From contig DCZC01000078.1 in assembly GCA_002331565.1 (NCBI GenBank), positions 25,858 through 32,392 on the forward strand: a stretch of DNA of 6,535 nt, in the 5' to 3' direction. Positions 5,035-6,535 of this stretch are shown here, in pieces. The notes under the pieces were generated by a model. The model did no database searches, had not been told where the DNA came from, and saw only the letters and a list, made by a program, of their open reading frames with translations. Each line of letters begins with the position of its first letter. The first letter of the stretch is position 1. Source of the DNA: Gemmatimonas sp. UBA2094. Its GTDB lineage: Bacteria > Gemmatimonadota > Gemmatimonadetes > Gemmatimonadales > Gemmatimonadaceae. The translations under genes were made by a program, and so were the position numbers.

Positions 5035-5955
5035 ATGAATCCAGTGATTGCTATGGTGAGGTGGCGGCTGGCGGGAGCGATACTCCTGTCAGCCGCCTCA
5101 GTGTGCCCCATGCACGTGTCGGAGGCTCAAGCGCCACGAGCCGCGGCCGCTCGTTCGACGTCGGGCACGCTGTTCATCGTGGGCGGCGGGACACAGCCGA
5201 TCCCGCTCGTACAGGAGTTCGTTCGCCGCGCTGGCGGTGATACGGCCCGCATCGTGGTGTTCGCCATGGCCAGCACCGTGGGCGAGAAGAGTGGCGAGGA
5301 GACCGCGGCGCGCTTCCGTACCATGGGCGCCCAAGCGCGCAATGTGTGGGTCACGCGCGAGCAGGCCAACACGGACAGCGTCGCTCGCCTGCTCGATGGC
5401 GCCACGGCGGTGTGGTTTGGCGGTGGCGATCAGAATCGCCTCACCGCCGTCATGCGCGGGACCGTCACGGAACGGGCCATCCGCGCGCGCTTCGATCGCG
5501 GCGCCGTGATCGGCGGCACGTCGGCCGGTGCGGCTGTGCTCTCCACACCCATGATCACCGGCGATGAACTCGGCCAGCGCCGCGACAGCACCGAAGCCTG
5601 GACTCGCGTCTCGCGCGGCAGCGTAGCGGTGGACAGCGGTTTCGGCTATCTCACCACCGCCATCGTCGACCAGCACTTCCTGCGGCGCAAGCGTCACAAC
5701 CGTCTGCTGAGCCTCGTCCTCGCCAATCCGCCGCACCTGGGCGTGGGCATCGACGAAGGGACCGCACTCATCGTCGAACCGAGCGGGCTCTGGCGCGTGG
5801 AAGGCGCGAGCTCTGTTCTCATTGTGGACGCGCGCGAGGCGCAGCGCACGGCCGATAGTACAGCCGTGCTCGGAGCGAGCGGCGCGAAAATGCACCTGCT
5901 GCCAGCGGGCAGTACGTACGATCCGAAGGCTGGGGTGGCGAGACTGCGTAGGTAA
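5035..5955 (+). CDS. Exported cyanophycinase (peptidase family S51)
   Basis: This is a 306-aa serine peptidase of family S51. Cyanophycinases cut the storage polymer cyanophycin (poly-Asp backbone with Arg side chains) into beta-Asp-Arg dipeptides. Residues 1-31 are a signal peptide with R9-W-R11 followed by a hydrophobic core, likely cut after S-E-A, so the enzyme acts outside the cytoplasm. F-I-V-G-G-G at 47-52 opens the catalytic fold and G-G-G-D-Q at 129-133 contributes to the pocket. G-T-S-A-G-A at 161-166 carries the nucleophile Ser163. D-Q-H-F at 212-215 includes the catalytic His214, and G-I-D-E at 238-241 includes Glu241. Arg218, Arg220 and Arg223 keep the spacing of the three substrate-binding arginines known in Synechocystis CphB, as do D212 and Q213. 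This argues for true cyanophycinase over other S51 peptidases such as PepE. No cyanophycin synthetase is in the window. The last codons and stop lie inside the large 3' palindrome. An in-frame ATG at 5053 is an alternative start. Confidence 0.88.
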   Translation: MNPVIAMVRWRLAGAILLSAASVCPMHVSEAQAPRAAAARSTSGTLFIVGGGTQPIPLVQEFVRRAGGDTARIVVFAMASTVGEKSGEETAARFRTMGAQARNVWVTREQANTDSVARLLDGATAVWFGGGDQNRLTAVMRGTVTERAIRARFDRGAVIGGTSAGAAVLSTPMITGDELGQRRDSTEAWTRVSRGSVAVDSGFGYLTTAIVDQHFLRRKRHNRLLSLVLANPPHLGVGIDEGTALIVEPSGLWRVEGASSVLIVDAREAQRTADSTAVLGASGAKMHLLPAGSTYDPKAGVARLRR

Positions 5956-6151
5956 CTGCGGGGGTAACTGCGGGTTACTGCGTCATGGATGAACTGCGTC
6001 ATGGGTCATGGTGACCCCGAAACCAAAACTGCGAACAAAAACGCAGCTGCGTCGTTGTTCGCCGTTACCTTTTCGCGGTAATCATGACCCATGACTAGCT
6101 GTCGTCATAACGCAGTAACCCGCCGTTCCCTACGCGGTTCGCTACGCCGTC
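5942..6151. repeat. About 210-bp gapless imperfect palindrome at a convergent junction
   Basis: The dyad is centred between 6046 and 6047 in a perfect CGCAGCTGCG. By hand count about three quarters of the 104 position pairs match, with no indels. Well-matched blocks include 5970-5983 with 6110-6123 (GCGGGTTACTGCGT type) and 5998-6010 with 6083-6095 (GGGTCATG type). Block 5946-5951 pairs with 6142-6147. Both the cyanophycinase stop (5953-5955) and the ispE stop (6142-6144) fall inside it. Its position suits a bidirectional terminator or a cruciform, but the outer arms lack a T-run. It shows no clear likeness to copies A/B. No coding content. Confidence 0.75.
5951..5974 (+). repeat. 12-bp perfect tandem duplication over the cyanophycinase stop
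   Basis: GGTAACTGCGGG occurs twice back to back (5951-5962 and 5963-5974). The first copy contains the TAA stop. The word ACTGCG occurs six times between 5943 and 6033 (5943, 5955, 5967, 5977, 5993, 6028), so the left arm of the palindrome grew at least partly by local duplication. Confidence 0.85.
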
Positions 6152-6535
6152 CCGGTTAAAACGACCCGCGCGCCCTCTGTCGCTCTGATCTCCGCCGCCG
6201 CTCCGGGCGCGTGCAGCAGAAAGCACGTCGCTCCGCTCCCGCTCATCATGCCGATGGCGGGTGCCCCTGCGTCTCCCAGCCTCCGCGCCTCCGCGCGCAG
6301 CGCCGGCAGGACCGCTGCCACGCCCGCGTGCAACGCCGGGACCACCTGCTCGAAGTCGTTCGCCGCCAGCGCGCACACACTCGGCCACGACGCGAACGCC
6401 TCGGCGTGGTAAGCATGGGCTCGCACAGCAGCGCCCTCCGATTCACGCGCCCGCGCGAAGGCGCCGTACGCGGCGCCGGTGTTCACACCCTCGGCGAAGG
6501 CTACGAGCGTCACCGCCATCTCGGGGAGCGCGGGA
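6142..6535 (-). CDS. ispE: IspE, 4-diphosphocytidyl-2-C-methyl-D-erythritol kinase, C-terminal part
   Basis: About 130 C-terminal residues of a GHMP kinase are visible; the open frame runs off the right edge. IspE phosphorylates 4-diphosphocytidyl-2-C-methyl-D-erythritol with ATP, the fourth enzyme of the cytoplasmic MEP route to isoprenoid precursors. The visible part has the family strand V-T-L-V-A-F-A-E-G-V-N-T-G-A-A-Y (IspE proteins typically have a P-x-G-V-x-T-x-x-x-Y version). It is followed by A-N-D-F-E-Q-V-V-P-A-L-H, matching the usual N-D-L-E-x-x-V segment. Next comes the GHMP motif 3, M-S-G-S-G-A-T-C-F-L-L, which closes the active site. The ATP-binding G-L-G-G-G-S-S-D loop lies outside the window. 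An internal ATG at 6519 is not the real start because the frame stays open and family-like upstream of it. It converges on the cyanophycinase gene, with its stop inside the palindrome. Confidence 0.85.
   Translation of the reverse strand, partial: PALPEMAVTLVAFAEGVNTGAAYGAFARARESEGAAVRAHAYHAEAFASWPSVCALAANDFEQVVPALHAGVAAVLPALRAEARRLGDAGAPAIGMMSGSGATCFLLHAPGAAAEIRATEGARVVLTGTA

Noticed and set aside
5053..5110. A lipoprotein signal at Cys24 of the cyanophycinase
   Set aside because: The A-S-V-C context has Val just before Cys, a poor lipobox. A signal peptidase I site after S-E-A fits better.
5098..5895. A 265-codon minus-strand open frame opposite the cyanophycinase
   Set aside because: It is a GC-bias shadow; the plus strand has an intact S51 active site.

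Overview
This is a GC-rich, gene-dense bacterial window with six chromosomal-type genes plus the opening codons of a seventh. The gene mix is a secreted DUF5916/CBM9-like outer-membrane-type protein, an exported cyanophycinase-family peptidase, a Tat-exported protein, an Hsp20 chaperone and an IspE enzyme of the MEP isoprenoid pathway. Together with start codons that mostly lack Shine-Dalgarno sequences, it fits a free-living Gram-negative soil or water bacterium. Gemmatimonadota is my best guess from protein style. This is inference, not proof.

Layout from left to right. (1) At the left edge, on the minus strand, are the first 36 codons of a Tat-signal protein. (2) An imperfect palindrome lies at about 150-240. 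(3) A minus-strand pair follows: a single-domain PLP threonine/serine dehydratase (881-1867) with a GNAT acetyltransferase (317-874) 6 bp downstream. (4) A 142-bp palindromic repeat (copy A, about 1881-2022) fills the divergent gap to (5) a plus-strand 732-aa DUF5916 protein (2058-4256). (6) A second, diverged copy of the same repeat (copy B, about 4263-4403) lies in direct orientation just after it. (7) An hsp20 gene (4537-4980) follows a leader carrying a perfect 14-bp palindrome. (8) An exported cyanophycinase (5035-5955) comes next. (9) A roughly 210-bp gapless imperfect palindrome (about 5942-6151) spans the convergent junction with (10) the C-terminal part of ispE on the minus strand (6142 to beyond the right edge).

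The proteins fall into known families and do not form one obvious pathway. The dehydratase and acetyltransferase look like an operon, and hsp20 and the cyanophycinase could be co-transcribed (54-bp gap). The most unusual content is intergenic: every gap over 100 bp except the short hsp20-cyanophycinase gap holds a long dyad-symmetric element, and two of these are copies of one family bracketing the DUF5916 gene. I see no tRNA, rRNA, CRISPR array, transposase or phage gene.
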